Source: an uncultured Lachnospiraceae bacterium (GTDB lineage: Bacteria; Bacillota; Clostridia; Lachnospirales; Lachnospiraceae). Taken from it: a DNA stretch of 64,000 nt. Below the pieces are notes generated by a model. The model was not told where the DNA came from. It made no database searches and was given only the letters and a program-made list of their open reading frames with translations. A program made the translations under genes and the position numbers. Position 1 is the stretch's first letter. Every line of letters starts with the position of its first letter. This document shows positions 1 to 10,065 of the stretch, one piece after another. The stretch spans positions 1 through 64,000 of the forward strand of contig CAJOMN010000014.1 of assembly GCA_905235745.1 (NCBI GenBank), given 5' to 3'.

Positions 1-612
1 GATAATGTCTTATCCGCTAACATTTCCTTAGCCCGGGTCATTCTCTTTTTCGTAATATAGATACTGAATGTGGTATCAAAGTGCTTTTTAAACAGCTGAC
101 AGATATAGTTTTTGCTAAAACCAAACTTTTCTGCGATCTGCTCCAAAGTAAGCTTTTCTGTAAAATGTTCGTCCAAGTATTTCAAGAGATCATTAAAAGT
201 CGGATTCTCCGTAACAGCCTGTAACCCCTCCTCCGGAAGCCTTGCACTGATCTTCACATACAGTTTTTCAAGAAGGATCCTGATCTCTTCATCGTTGATG
301 GGTTTTAAGATATAGTCATAACCGGATTGTTTGAAAAATGTACGCACATCGTCATATTCATCATATGCAGAAAGCATGACAAATTCACAGACGAGTCCCT
401 TTTCTTTGATCCTCCTGATCATCTCATTACCGTCCATTTCAGGCATCCTCAGGTCACAGATTAAGACATCGGGAAGAAGACTACCCACTTCCTCTATCGC
501 CTTCACCGGATCAGTGCAGCACCCTACGACACCCGTTTTCCATCCAGGGAACACGGCTCTCCAACTCCTCCAATATGATATTGTCATCATCCACAAGATA
601 TACCTTATACAT
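1..612 (-). CDS. Response regulator with AraC-type HTH domain, 3' end outside window, frameshifted
   Basis: Cytoplasmic two-component regulator of the YesN/AraC type. The receiver domain starts with VDDD acidic residues, has the phosphoacceptor region LICDLRMPEMDG, a conserved Lys in YILKP, and is followed by a linker and an AraC helix-turn-helix (LEQIAEKFGFSKNYICQLFKKHF is split here as LEQIAEKFGFSK / NYICQLFKKHF) that runs off the left edge. The start at 612 has GGTGG 5 bases upstream; an in-frame ATG at 633 overlaps the RlmD stop. The reading frame changes near 525-540: codons up to VPWM are in one frame and everything from VVGCCTDP onward is in another, beside an AAAA run. This is either a sequencing error or a real inactivation. 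The partner kinase is not in the window. Confidence 0.8.
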
Positions 613-629
613 TTCTGCCACCGTATTTG

Positions 630-2281
630 TCATATCATCTGAAAATGCCTCATGGCTTCTTCTATTGCCTTAATCTTTTCTTCCGGGCATCCGGGCTGAC
701 GACTGTCCGGGGATTTGGGCTTATTATAATTCTCTCTCTCAATAATCCCATACTTCTGCTTAACCTGAGCAATATTCAATCTTGTCACATTAAAACCATA
801 TTCTTCCTGCACCCATTCCCGGATTTCTTCGTAAGTTGCTTTCGCCTCTGCGCTGGTCAAATCCAACTCATCCATATCCACCTTAACCTCGATGTGATGC
901 TTTGCCTCAGAAAGTTTGGACAAACTGTCTCGACATGCACCGTCTGCGGAAACATATCGGCACACCTAACCCTTTTTACCTCATAGCCACGACCTGTCAG
1001 GTATTTAATATCCCTCGCAAGTGTTGCACTGTCGCAGCTTACATATACGATTCTGTCCGGTGCTACATCGGCTATGGCACGAAGTGCGGTTTCGTCCATT
1101 CCCTTCCGGGGAGGGTCGAGTACGATCACGTCTGCTGTTATCTCATCCTTATGTGCCGGAAGATAATCTTCCGCTGCGGCACATATATAATCCGCATTGT
1201 TTATTCCGTTTAACGTGGCATTCTTCTTTGCATCTTCTATTGCTTCGGGAACTATTTCCAGTCCGTGAACATATTTTGCCTTATCAGACATACACAAAGA
1301 GATCGTGCCTATTCCGCAGCATACATCCCAGACTTCTTCGCCCCCGGAAAGGTTGGCATACTCGATAGCGGTACCATACAGTTTCTCAACCTGAACGGGA
1401 TTTACCTGATAAAACGACAATGGCGATATCTCAAACTCCTTCCCGAGCAGAACGTCGTTAATCTTATCACTCCCGAACAGTGTGTGAATCTCATTCCCCA
1501 TTATCACATTCGTGTTTTCATTGTTGATGGATACACAGACCGAGGTCATTCCCCGAACTGAACATAGTTTCTCTATCAGCTCGGTCTGCCCGGAAATTAA
1601 TACATCTCTCTTTGTATTCCTTATTACCAGGCACACCATTATTTCCCCGGTCGTAAAACCTTTCCTGATCATCACATGCCGTATTATTCCGCTGCCGTTT
1701 GATTCATCATAGGCAGGTATTTTGTATGTGCGCATATGATCCAGTATTATCTTAAGTATCGTACTGTTTTCTTCCGGAGCAAGCCCGCAGTCCGTACAAG
1801 GTATTATGCTGTGTGTTCTTCCGGCATAGAATCCTGCGACCGGATTACCGTTTGAATCTTCTCCTACCGGATACTGTGATTTGTTACGATATCGCTTTGG
1901 CTCATCCATCCCTATGATCGGCTCGAATACTCCATTGATAACTTCTGCCGGGATGCCTCCTATCCGGGCAAGATCATTCCTGACCTTGTTCTCCTTGAAC
2001 TTAAGCTGCTCTTCATACGACAATGCCTGTATCTGGCAGCCTCCGCATCTTCTGTATTCTTCACAGAAAGGCTCCGTGCGCCTTGCGGAAGGCGTGATTA
2101 TCCTCTCGCACCGCGCGTATGCATAGTTCTTCTTGACCTTTGTGATCCTTGCCTCTGCAATATCTCCCGGTACCGCATCTTTAACAAAAAGGGTATAGCC
2201 TTCAAACCTGCCTATACCCTCTCCGTTTGTACCTATATCATCAATAGTGACCGTTAAGATCTGATTTTTATGATAATCCAT
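630..2281 (-). CDS. rlmD: 23S rRNA (uracil-C5)-methyltransferase RlmD, with C-terminal extension, frameshifted
   Basis: SAM-dependent m5U methyltransferase of 23S rRNA. In order: TRAM domain (residues 1-65), [4Fe-4S] cysteines in the CGGCQ region and in CTDCG, SAM-binding site VWDVCCGIGT, the DPPRKG motif and the catalytic Cys in YVSCDSATLA. The first 474-codon frame ends at 857, but the family continuation (SLSKLSEAKHH, then about 90 more residues to 630) lies in another frame; one base missing from a T run near 927 explains it. The tail, with DMDELDLTSAEAKATYEEI and IIERENYNKP, is a known add-on of Lachnospiraceae RlmD-type proteins. The ATG has AAGGGAA upstream. The gene follows yhaM by 30 bases. 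Confidence 0.9.
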
Positions 2282-2311
2282 ATATTCCCTTCAACGTTTC
2301 GAATGCCGCTG

Positions 2312-3250
2312 TCAATCCGATGTTTTCCGGATGTTGGAATCAACCAGTCTGTTGTATCCCAGCCATCCGTCATCTGTCGTGGAATTGAATATCTCCTTCA
2401 TCGTCTCCATCTTGGCATCCGTATTATCGGCAAAGTGAAGCGCTACCGCTTCCATAAGCGCCGGCTTCTTCGGAGAGCCGAATTCATATTCTCCGTGATG
2501 CGCCAGAATGCAGTGGGTGACCTCCGAGTACAGCTTCTGCGGAAATCCTTCTATCGAATCCATCTTCTCCATCGCCATATGGGCACCTATAACTATATGT
2601 CCCATAAGCTGTCCCTCGTCAGTGTAATCATTCTGCGGAAAATCAGACAGCTCGCGTATCTTGCCTATGTCGTGAAGCATTGCTACAGTAAGCAGCAGAT
2701 CCCTGTGAAGCATCGGATACGCCTTGGTATAATAATTGCACAGATTCGTTACAGAAAGAGTATGTTCGAGAAGACCCCCGACAAATCCGTGATGAACCGC
2801 CTTTGCCGCAGAACTCTTTTTAAATTTCTTTGCAAAATCATCATCGCCAAAGAACGCATCCAGAAGCTGTTTGAGGTATTTATTCTCAACGCTGTTTACA
2901 TACGCCATCAGCTCATTCCACATATCATCCGTATTGCGCTCCGAGACAGGAAGGTAATCCGCCGGATCGTATTCTCCCTCGCTGCACTTCCTGACCCGCT
3001 TGATATTGAGCTGGTTGGCTCCCTGATAATTGTTTACGACGGCATTAACGCATATGTAATCAAGCACATCATAATCATCTATTCCGGGGGAAGCCGGATC
3101 CCATATCATGGCATCGACATTTCCGGTCTTGTCCGCAAGAACAAGCTTATCATATGGCTTGCCTGTTTTGGTGATGTCGGATTTCCTGGATTTGACGAGA
3201 TATATATCGTTTATCCCCTCTCCTTCTTTGAAGCTGTCTATGTATTTCAT
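2312..3250 (-). CDS. yhaM: 3'-5' exoribonuclease YhaM family (OB fold plus HD domain)
   Basis: A 312-residue protein of normal YhaM length. It has an N-terminal OB-fold nucleic-acid-binding region (about 1-95) and a C-terminal HD phosphohydrolase-type domain with the metal-binding AMLHDIGKIREL and downstream ILAHHGEYEFG histidines. Members of this family trim RNA and single-stranded DNA from the 3' end in the cytoplasm. Its ATG overlaps the stop of the upstream PDZ protein gene (ATGA), so the two are probably translationally coupled. The family assignment is firm; substrate here is inferred. Confidence 0.88.
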   Translation of the reverse strand: MKYIDSFKEGEGINDIYLVKSRKSDITKTGKPYDKLVLADKTGNVDAMIWDPASPGIDDYDVLDYICVNAVVNNYQGANQLNIKRVRKCSEGEYDPADYLPVSERNTDDMWNELMAYVNSVENKYLKQLLDAFFGDDDFAKKFKKSSAAKAVHHGFVGGLLEHTLSVTNLCNYYTKAYPMLHRDLLLTVAMLHDIGKIRELSDFPQNDYTDEGQLMGHIVIGAHMAMEKMDSIEGFPQKLYSEVTHCILAHHGEYEFGSPKKPALMEAVALHFADNTDAKMETMKEIFNSTTDDGWLGYNRLVDSNIRKTSD

Positions 3251-4713
3251 CTGAGTTCCTCCAAAGTCACCTCATATGTAAGTTCCGTATACTCCTCACG
3301 TCCCGGACGTTCGAGTGTTACGGTAACAACATCCTGGGGCTGGTACTTCAGTATTGCTTTCTTGTAATCATCAAACGTCCCTATTTCGTCCGTTCCGATC
3401 TTAACTATTACATCACCGTTTCTGATCCCTACATTCATGGCGGGAGAATCGGCAACAACCTCTTTGATAAAGGCTCCGAAAGGAACGCCCTTGTCCGCAT
3501 TTGCTTCTTCTGTAACATCCGTTCCTATAATTCCGAGGGTCGCAAGCGCCTGGCCGTTTGATATCTTTTCGATGCAGTCCGAAATATCCGATACCGAGTA
3601 TGCTCTGAGCAGATTGGGCATATTCCCCGACATTTCCTCATGACAGATTATTCCGACTACACGACCGCTGTAGTTGACGAGTACTCCGCTTGCAGCCGTG
3701 CTTGCGTAGATATCCGTCAGAATAATGTGTACATTGGAATCCTCTTTATCAAGAACAACCGAATTGGATGTTATCTGTCCCATCCCGACAGAACCTGCCG
3801 TTCCGTACGGGGCACCTACGGCTACTACCGGAACTCCGACCGCGGATGATGCAAGACCACCGAACTGCACCTTTTCCACCTGTTCAAGCGTCTCCTCTTC
3901 CATATGCACAAGATCTACCGCCACGATACACAGACCGGTATTGATATCTGAGTTCTTGACGCGCGCCGCATAGGTGTTTCCATCGAAAAATGTCACCCTG
4001 ACATTTCTGGCATTATGCAGAATATTCGATGGAGATACCATAAGCAGTTCTTTCCCGTTGTCTGCTACTATGATCCCGGTTGTGGAATAGTTGTTCTCGT
4101 ATGAATTGTTGAACCAGTCGGTATTCGGACTGATGCCGGATACAGTGACAAGGCTCTTTTGCGTGGTCTCCGCAATTGCCGATATTTTTCGAAGAAGCGT
4201 TCTGTAATCTTCAGGTTCGAGTTCCTTTTCGATCGTCTCTACAATATTATTGACTACAATATTATTCTCTTTTTCCTGATCAGGCTCTTCAGGCAGACTG
4301 TCACTCTCCGGCCCGGTCTCACTGCTGCCTGACGCATCCTCATCACCGCTCCTGCCTGCCTCTTCAGTCTCAGTCCCGGTCTCTGCGGTTTCAGGGGTTC
4401 CGTCACTTTCCGGAGGCACAAAGGGCTCCACCGGCTCTTCTTCTCCCGGTGTTTCGTCGACCGGAAGCAGGACCGGTCTCGTATCATTCGCCGGATATAT
4501 ATAATCCTGCAGTCTGGGAAAGCTCAGCAGTACCGCGACTGATGCGCACAGCCCGAACAGGATCCCCAGAACGATGGTCAGCAGTATCTTTCTAAACAGC
4601 TTGCGTTTGTTGACCTTCGGTTTTTTTATCGTTTCCGTAATAAACTCATAATTGTCTCCGCTCTGTCCGGAGACCTTGTTTTCATCGGCTATATTCTGTT
4701 CTCTGTCGTCCAT
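3247..4713 (-). CDS. HtrA/DegP-like PDZ protein with lost catalytic triad (pseudoprotease)
   Basis: Membrane-anchored protein of about 488 residues: Lys/Arg-rich cytoplasmic tail, one membrane segment (about 42-64), a Pro/Glu/Thr-rich linker (about 75-150), a chymotrypsin-fold domain (about 180-375) and a C-terminal PDZ domain (about 395-488). Aligning by motif, the HtrA His (NNHVV) is Asn in PSNIL, the Asp (KTDLA) is Gly in NTGLC, and the Ser (GNSGG) is Ala in TAASG, so all three catalytic residues are replaced. It is probably a binding or scaffold protein at the cell surface. The ATG at 4713 has CAGGTG 7 bases upstream and is preferred to an upstream TTG. It is divergent from trpE and coupled to yhaM. 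Confidence 0.8.
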   Translation of the reverse strand: MDDREQNIADENKVSGQSGDNYEFITETIKKPKVNKRKLFRKILLTIVLGILFGLCASVAVLLSFPRLQDYIYPANDTRPVLLPVDETPGEEEPVEPFVPPESDGTPETAETGTETEEAGRSGDEDASGSSETGPESDSLPEEPDQEKENNIVVNNIVETIEKELEPEDYRTLLRKISAIAETTQKSLVTVSGISPNTDWFNNSYENNYSTTGIIVADNGKELLMVSPSNILHNARNVRVTFFDGNTYAARVKNSDINTGLCIVAVDLVHMEEETLEQVEKVQFGGLASSAVGVPVVAVGAPYGTAGSVGMGQITSNSVVLDKEDSNVHIILTDIYASTAASGVLVNYSGRVVGIICHEEMSGNMPNLLRAYSVSDISDCIEKISNGQALATLGIIGTDVTEEANADKGVPFGAFIKEVVADSPAMNVGIRNGDVIVKIGTDEIGTFDDYKKAILKYQPQDVVTVTLERPGREEYTELTYEVTLEELR

Positions 4714-4746
4714 TTGTTCACCTGATGACAATATTCGCAAAAACAG

Positions 4747-4775
4747 TTAAAATCTTGTCTGAGATATTTTATAAT
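4747..4775 (+). promoter_or_regulatory. Possible sigma-A promoter for trpE operon
   Basis: A perfect TATAAT at 4770-4775 lies about 50 bases before the trpE start, with only a weak TTAAAA at the -35 position (17-base spacer). No Trp-rich leader peptide, T-box or terminator hairpin is visible in the 112 bases between the divergent genes. Confidence 0.35.
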
Positions 4776-4825
4776 TATACAGAATTACAATTAAAACCAC
4801 AACTTATTTGGAGGATTATGAACCG

Positions 4826-6352
4826 ATGGGCAGATACGAACCTCTTTTGGACGAAGCGTACAAATACGCCGGAACCTACAATTACCTACCGGTAAAAAGA
4901 GAGATCTTTTCCGACATATGTACTCCCATACAGGCTATCAGAAAGCTCAGAGCCGTCAGTGACCACGTATTTATGCTGGAGAGCGTTGAGGGGCAGGAGA
5001 ACTGGGGCAGATATACATTTCTCGGATTCAATCCGAGGCTGTGCATTACATGTCTTGACGGCCACCTTACCGCCACAAAGGACGACGGTTCAATAATCGA
5101 AGATATCATGATCCGGCACCCCGGTGATTACATCAGAAATATAGTGAAGCAGTACAAGAGTCCGTCACTGGACGATTTTCCTCCATTTACGGGTGGTCTT
5201 GTCGGATATTTCGCTTATGATTATATCAAGTACAGCGAACCTTCTCTTAACCTTGACGCGAATGACGAAGAGAACTTCAAGGATGTTGATCTGATGCTGT
5301 TTGACAAAGTCATTGCCTTTGATAATGTCAAACAGAAGATCATAATAATTGCCAATATGAAGATATCGGATCCGGAAGCGGTCTATATCAAAGGAACTGA
5401 CGGCAAGTACGTCGACGAGCAGATGATACACGATAATTATGATAAGGCGGTCCGTGACATAGATTATATTGCCGGCATTATCACAAGCGGAAAGGAAGCA
5501 TATATAGAGCCCGGCAGGATCACATCCGGCTACAGGACGCTGTTTGACAAGGACGCGTTCTGCAAAATGGTGGAAAAGGGAAAGGAATATATATATGAAG
5601 GGGATATCTTCCAGGTTGTTCTCAGCAACCGTCTCGATGCCGACTTTGAGGGCAGCCTGTTCGATACGTACAGAACACTCAGGACGATCAATCCGTCCCC
5701 TTATATGTTCTATTTTTCGGGAGATGACGTGGAAGTGGCAGGTGCTTCGCCCGAGACTCTTGTCAAGCTGTATGACGGATATGTCCATACCTATCCTCTT
5801 GCCGGCACAAGGCGGCGCGGTGCAACCGAGAAGGAGGATAAAGAGCTTGAAGCAGAGCTATTGTCCAACGAGAAGGAGTGTGCCGAGCACAATATGCTTG
5901 TGGATCTCGGGCGTAATGATATAGGCAGGATAAGTGAATTCGGCTCCGTAGAGGTTGAAAAATATATGCAGATAGAGCGGTTTTCACATGTAATGCATAT
6001 AGGCTCGACCGTTAAGGGTAAGCTGCGATCCGGCCTCGACCAGCTCGATGCGGTGGACTCTATCCTGCCGGCGGGCACTCTTTCCGGTGCTCCCAAGATA
6101 AGGGCATGCGAGATCATCAATGAGCTTGAAAACAACAAGCGCGGGATATACGGCGGCGCCATAGGCTATATTGACTTTACGGGCAATCTCGATACATGCA
6201 TAGCGATCAGGATAGCCTACAAGAAGAACGGCAAGGTATTTGTCAGGAGCGGAGCCGGAATAGTCGCGGACTCCGATCCGGAAGCGGAATACGAGGAATG
6301 TTACAACAAGGCCAAAGCTGTTATGACGGCAATTGAGCTTGCGGGAGATTGA
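4826..6352 (+). CDS. trpE: Anthranilate synthase component I
   Basis: Converts chorismate and ammonia (supplied by TrpG) to anthranilate, the first committed step of tryptophan synthesis. The 508-residue length is normal. The N-terminal LESVEGQENWGRYTF region matches the Trp feedback site, and the chorismate-binding core includes YPLAGTRRRG, DLGRNDIGRI and PAGTLSGAPKIRA. The ATG at 4826 has GGAGG 10 bases upstream; a TTG further up overlaps that ribosome site and is rejected. trpG follows with overlapping ends. The other trp genes are not in this window. PabB is less likely because of the Trp-type N terminus. Confidence 0.92.
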   Translation: MGRYEPLLDEAYKYAGTYNYLPVKREIFSDICTPIQAIRKLRAVSDHVFMLESVEGQENWGRYTFLGFNPRLCITCLDGHLTATKDDGSIIEDIMIRHPGDYIRNIVKQYKSPSLDDFPPFTGGLVGYFAYDYIKYSEPSLNLDANDEENFKDVDLMLFDKVIAFDNVKQKIIIIANMKISDPEAVYIKGTDGKYVDEQMIHDNYDKAVRDIDYIAGIITSGKEAYIEPGRITSGYRTLFDKDAFCKMVEKGKEYIYEGDIFQVVLSNRLDADFEGSLFDTYRTLRTINPSPYMFYFSGDDVEVAGASPETLVKLYDGYVHTYPLAGTRRRGATEKEDKELEAELLSNEKECAEHNMLVDLGRNDIGRISEFGSVEVEKYMQIERFSHVMHIGSTVKGKLRSGLDQLDAVDSILPAGTLSGAPKIRACEIINELENNKRGIYGGAIGYIDFTGNLDTCIAIRIAYKKNGKVFVRSGAGIVADSDPEAEYEECYNKAKAVMTAIELAGD

Positions 6353-6357
6353 ATGAT

Positions 6358-6963
6358 ATGAATAATAAAATATTGCTGATAGATAACTACGACAGTTTTT
6401 CCTACAATCTGTACCAGTATATCGGACAGCTTTGCGAAGAATCCTCAACGCCCTATGATCTGAGGGTCATACGTAATGATGAGATGAGCATCGATGACAT
6501 CCGGGACTACTCCCCTTCAACGATCATAATATCACCCGGTCCCGGAAAACCGTCTGATGCCGGAATATGCGAAGACGTGATCCGATCCTTTCATAAGGAT
6601 GTTCCGATCCTTGGGGTATGTCTCGGACACCAGGCAATCTGCGAAGCATTCGGCGGCAGGATAATCCACGCGCCAAAGCTTATGCACGGCAAACAGTCCG
6701 AGGTGACGCTTGATACAGCCAGCCCCATCTTTAACGGATTAGACAGCAGAACAACCGTAGCACGTTATCATTCGCTTGCCGCGGACAGATCTTGCCTTCC
6801 CGAATGCCTTAACGTGATCGCCGAAACAGATGACGGCCAGGTTATGGCCATCGCGCATAACAACTACCCCGTATACGGATTGCAGTTTCATCCCGAATCG
6901 ATCCTCACCCCGCAGGGAATGAGTATTCTCGGGAATTTCCTCTCGATGTCGGGCGAATCCTGA
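6358..6963 (+). CDS. trpG: Anthranilate synthase component II (glutamine amidotransferase)
   Basis: Class I glutamine amidotransferase subunit of about 201 residues that hydrolyses glutamine and channels ammonia to TrpE. The oxyanion strand ISPGPGKP, the nucleophile Cys in GVCLGHQ, and the His-Glu pair in FHPES are all present. The ATG at 6358 has GGGAG 10 bases upstream, so it is preferred to a TTG at 6349 that lacks a site. It begins 5 bases after the trpE stop. In many bacteria the same subunit also serves PabB. Confidence 0.9.
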   Translation: MNNKILLIDNYDSFSYNLYQYIGQLCEESSTPYDLRVIRNDEMSIDDIRDYSPSTIIISPGPGKPSDAGICEDVIRSFHKDVPILGVCLGHQAICEAFGGRIIHAPKLMHGKQSEVTLDTASPIFNGLDSRTTVARYHSLAADRSCLPECLNVIAETDDGQVMAIAHNNYPVYGLQFHPESILTPQGMSILGNFLSMSGES

Positions 6964-6973
6964 ATAACCGGTT

Positions 6974-9340
6974 ATGAACAAAAAGAGTATACAGACACTT
7001 GAATTCAATAAAATAACCCAAATGCTCGCTGACAGAACAAGCACCGAACTTGGCAGAAAAAAAGCACTGTCTCTTGTGCCCAAGGATCGTCTGTTTGATA
7101 TAGATTTGCAGCAGCAAAACACTGAAGATGCACTAAAACGTATTCTTCGTGACGGGTCGATATCATTTACTGCTCGTCAGAGTATGTATGAATCCACAGA
7201 GCGCCTTCAAAAGGGAAGTTCACTTTCCGCACATGATCTTCTCGAGATCGCGCTTCTTCTCGAAAACGTCCTCCGGGTAAAATCATACGGCAGCACTGAC
7301 GAAGAAGCCTGTGACTCCCTTTCGGATTACTTTGATGTTCTGTCTCCTCTTTCTCCTTTGTGTAAGGAGATCAGAAGATGCATTTTGTCCGAGGACGAGA
7401 TAGCCGATGACGCAAGCAGCAATCTCCACAGCATCAGGCGAAAGAAGAAGAGCGTTAACGACAGGATACACACCCAGCTTTCCAAAATGGTATCCGATAC
7501 ATACCGCACCTATCTTCAGGATTCCGTGATCACGATGCGGAACGGCAGATACTGCATTCCAGTCAAGGCAGAATACAAGGGCAGCGTTCCCGGTATGATA
7601 CACGACCAGTCGGCAACGGCATCGACATTCTTTATCGAGCCTGCTGCAATAGTTAATTACAACAATGAACTTCATCAGCTTGACCTTGAAGAAGCCGCCG
7701 AAATAGAAGCAATCCTTGCCGGGCTTTCCGCAAGCTGCCGTGAGGATTCCGACAAGATCTCCGCCAATATTGACACGATCGCACAACTTGATTTTATATT
7801 TGCAAAGGGCTCCTTTGCGATCGATACGGGGGCAACCCGTCCCGTATTTAACGAAAAAGGTATTATCAATCTCAAGAAGGCACGGCATCCTCTCCTTGAT
7901 CCCGCAACAGCGGTACCCATTAATGTTACTCTCGGCGACAGCTATGACCTTCTCGTAGTCACCGGTCCCAATACGGGAGGCAAAACAGTTTCTCTCAAGA
8001 CAGTCGGACTTCTGTCTCTTATGGGACAGGCAGGTCTTCACATACCCGCAGCCGATAAGAGCGAACTATCCGTATTTGAGAATGTATTTGCTGATATAGG
8101 TGACGAACAAAGCATTGAGCAAAGTCTGTCCACATTCTCGTCGCATATGAAGAACATAGTTTATATTCTCAAAAAAGCGACTGCCGGATCATTATGCCTG
8201 TTTGACGAACTGGGAGCCGGAACCGATCCTACAGAGGGCGCGGCTCTTGCGATAGCTATTCTTGATACCCTTCACAAAAAGGGGATCCGTACAATGGCAA
8301 CAACACACTACAGCGAGCTCAAGATCTATGCGCTCAATACCCCCGGCGTGGAAAATGCCGGCTGTGAATTCGATGTTGAGTCCCTTCGTCCGACATACAG
8401 GCTTCTGACCGGCATTCCCGGAAAGAGCAACGCTTTTGCAATATCACAAAAGCTCGGGCTTCCCGATGACATTATTGACCTCGCCCGCGAACAGATCTCG
8501 GCCAACGATTCATCATTCGAGGATGTGATCGCCCGCCTTGAACAAGACCGGCTCACAATGGAGGAGAACAGGAACGAAATAGAAAGATACAAGCACGATA
8601 TAGAGGTTCTGAAGAACACATACGAACAGCGCCGCGAGAAGATAGACACATCAAAAGAGCGGATATTGAATGACGCACGGGAAGAAGCCCGCAGCATACT
8701 GAAGGAAGCCAAGGATCTTGCCGACTCCGTGATAAGAGATATCAATAAAGGCGGCAGCGGCGATATCAGAGAGCTTGAGAAGGACCGGGCGGCGCTTCGG
8801 AAGGCGATAGATGACAATCAGTCAACTGCATCAATCAGGCAGCCCGCAGGACATGCTACACACAAACCGTCTGATTTTACCGTAGGCAGCGATGTACGTA
8901 TAATATCCATGGATCTTACCGGCCACGTTCACACAAAACCCGATCAAAAGGGGAATCTTACCGTACAATGTGGTATTATGAATATTAACACGAATATATC
9001 GGATCTTGAGCTTATAGCCTCAGACGACGATATAAACGGAAAATCATTTGTCAAGCGATTCGGTGCATCCTCCGGTGGCCTGTCAAAATCCCGCGATATA
9101 TCTTCCGAGATAAACCTTATCGGCCTTAAGGTTGACGAGGCGATACCGAAGCTTGATAAATACCTTGATGATGCCTACCTTTCCCATCTGTCGACAGTAA
9201 GGATAGTCCACGGTAAAGGTACGGGGGCGCTTCGTTCCGCCGTCAGTTCGCATCTGAAAAAGGTCTCGTATGTCGCATCATACCGCGCCGGTGAATTCGG
9301 TGAGGGCGATGCGGGCGTAACCATAGTTGAATTCAAATAG
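6974..9340 (+). CDS. mutS2: DNA mismatch-repair-like ATPase/endonuclease MutS2
   Basis: A full-length 788-residue MutS2. It has a MutS core/clamp region (about 100-320), the ATPase with Walker A GPNTGGKT and the Walker B region CLFDELGAGTDPTEGAA, a charged coiled-coil clamp (about 510-620) and a C-terminal Smr nuclease domain with LIGLKVDEA and IVHGKGTGALR. MutS2 acts on branched DNA to suppress recombination and on collided ribosomes; it does not do mismatch repair. It begins 10 bases after trpG, without a clear Shine-Dalgarno sequence, so it may depend on coupling to the trp genes. Confidence 0.93.
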   Translation: MNKKSIQTLEFNKITQMLADRTSTELGRKKALSLVPKDRLFDIDLQQQNTEDALKRILRDGSISFTARQSMYESTERLQKGSSLSAHDLLEIALLLENVLRVKSYGSTDEEACDSLSDYFDVLSPLSPLCKEIRRCILSEDEIADDASSNLHSIRRKKKSVNDRIHTQLSKMVSDTYRTYLQDSVITMRNGRYCIPVKAEYKGSVPGMIHDQSATASTFFIEPAAIVNYNNELHQLDLEEAAEIEAILAGLSASCREDSDKISANIDTIAQLDFIFAKGSFAIDTGATRPVFNEKGIINLKKARHPLLDPATAVPINVTLGDSYDLLVVTGPNTGGKTVSLKTVGLLSLMGQAGLHIPAADKSELSVFENVFADIGDEQSIEQSLSTFSSHMKNIVYILKKATAGSLCLFDELGAGTDPTEGAALAIAILDTLHKKGIRTMATTHYSELKIYALNTPGVENAGCEFDVESLRPTYRLLTGIPGKSNAFAISQKLGLPDDIIDLAREQISANDSSFEDVIARLEQDRLTMEENRNEIERYKHDIEVLKNTYEQRREKIDTSKERILNDAREEARSILKEAKDLADSVIRDINKGGSGDIRELEKDRAALRKAIDDNQSTASIRQPAGHATHKPSDFTVGSDVRIISMDLTGHVHTKPDQKGNLTVQCGIMNINTNISDLELIASDDDINGKSFVKRFGASSGGLSKSRDISSEINLIGLKVDEAIPKLDKYLDDAYLSHLSTVRIVHGKGTGALRSAVSSHLKKVSYVASYRAGEFGEGDAGVTIVEFK

Positions 9341-9360
9341 CCCTACAAAGGAGTAACACG

Positions 9361-10065
9361 ATGGCAGGTAAACAGAAGATACTGATAGTTGACGATGACG
9401 AAAATATTGCCGAACTGATAGAACTGTATCTGACCAAGGAATGTTTTGACACCAGGATAGTTAACGACGGCGAATCGGCTCTGTCCGTGTACGAATCGTA
9501 CGAACCGGATCTTATCCTTCTGGATCTGATGCTTCCCGGTATAGACGGCTATCAGGTCTGCAGAGAGATAAGATCCAAAAATCCCACCCCGATCATCATG
9601 CTTTCCGCCAAGGGCGAAGTATTCGACAAAGTACTGGGACTGGAACTCGGTGCGGATGATTACATGGAAAAACCCTTTGACTCCAAGGAACTGGTTGCGA
9701 GGGTAAAGGCCGTACTGCGCAGATGTACAAGATCCAACACTCCGGCTCCCACATCCGATACCAAGGTCGTCGAATATCCGGATCTGGTCATCAGTCTCAA
9801 CGACTATTCCGTAATGTATAACGGCAAATATCTTGATATGCCTCCCAAAGAGATAGAGCTGCTGTTCTTCCTAGCTTCACAGCCCAATCAGGTGTTTACG
9901 AGGGAGCAGCTTCTCGATCATATATGGGGCTATGAGTACGCCGGAGATACACGAACCGTCGACGTTCATATCAAACGTCTCCGTGAAAAGATAAACGATC
10001 ATGAGCAGTGGCGGCTTCACACCGTATGGGGCGTCGGTTACAAGTTTGAGGCCCGCTCGATATGA
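9361..10065 (+). CDS. OmpR/PhoB-type response regulator
   Basis: Two-component regulator of 234 residues. The receiver domain has the acidic pair in VDDDEN, phosphoacceptor Asp in LILLDLMLPG, Thr/Ser in MLSAKG and Lys in EKPF; the C-terminal winged helix has the DHIWGYEYAGDTRTVDVHI signature. AAAGGAG sits 8 bases before the ATG. It overlaps the following sensor kinase by ATGA, so the two form a cognate pair. Target genes cannot be read from the sequence. Confidence 0.92.
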   Translation: MAGKQKILIVDDDENIAELIELYLTKECFDTRIVNDGESALSVYESYEPDLILLDLMLPGIDGYQVCREIRSKNPTPIIMLSAKGEVFDKVLGLELGADDYMEKPFDSKELVARVKAVLRRCTRSNTPAPTSDTKVVEYPDLVISLNDYSVMYNGKYLDMPPKEIELLFFLASQPNQVFTREQLLDHIWGYEYAGDTRTVDVHIKRLREKINDHEQWRLHTVWGVGYKFEARSI

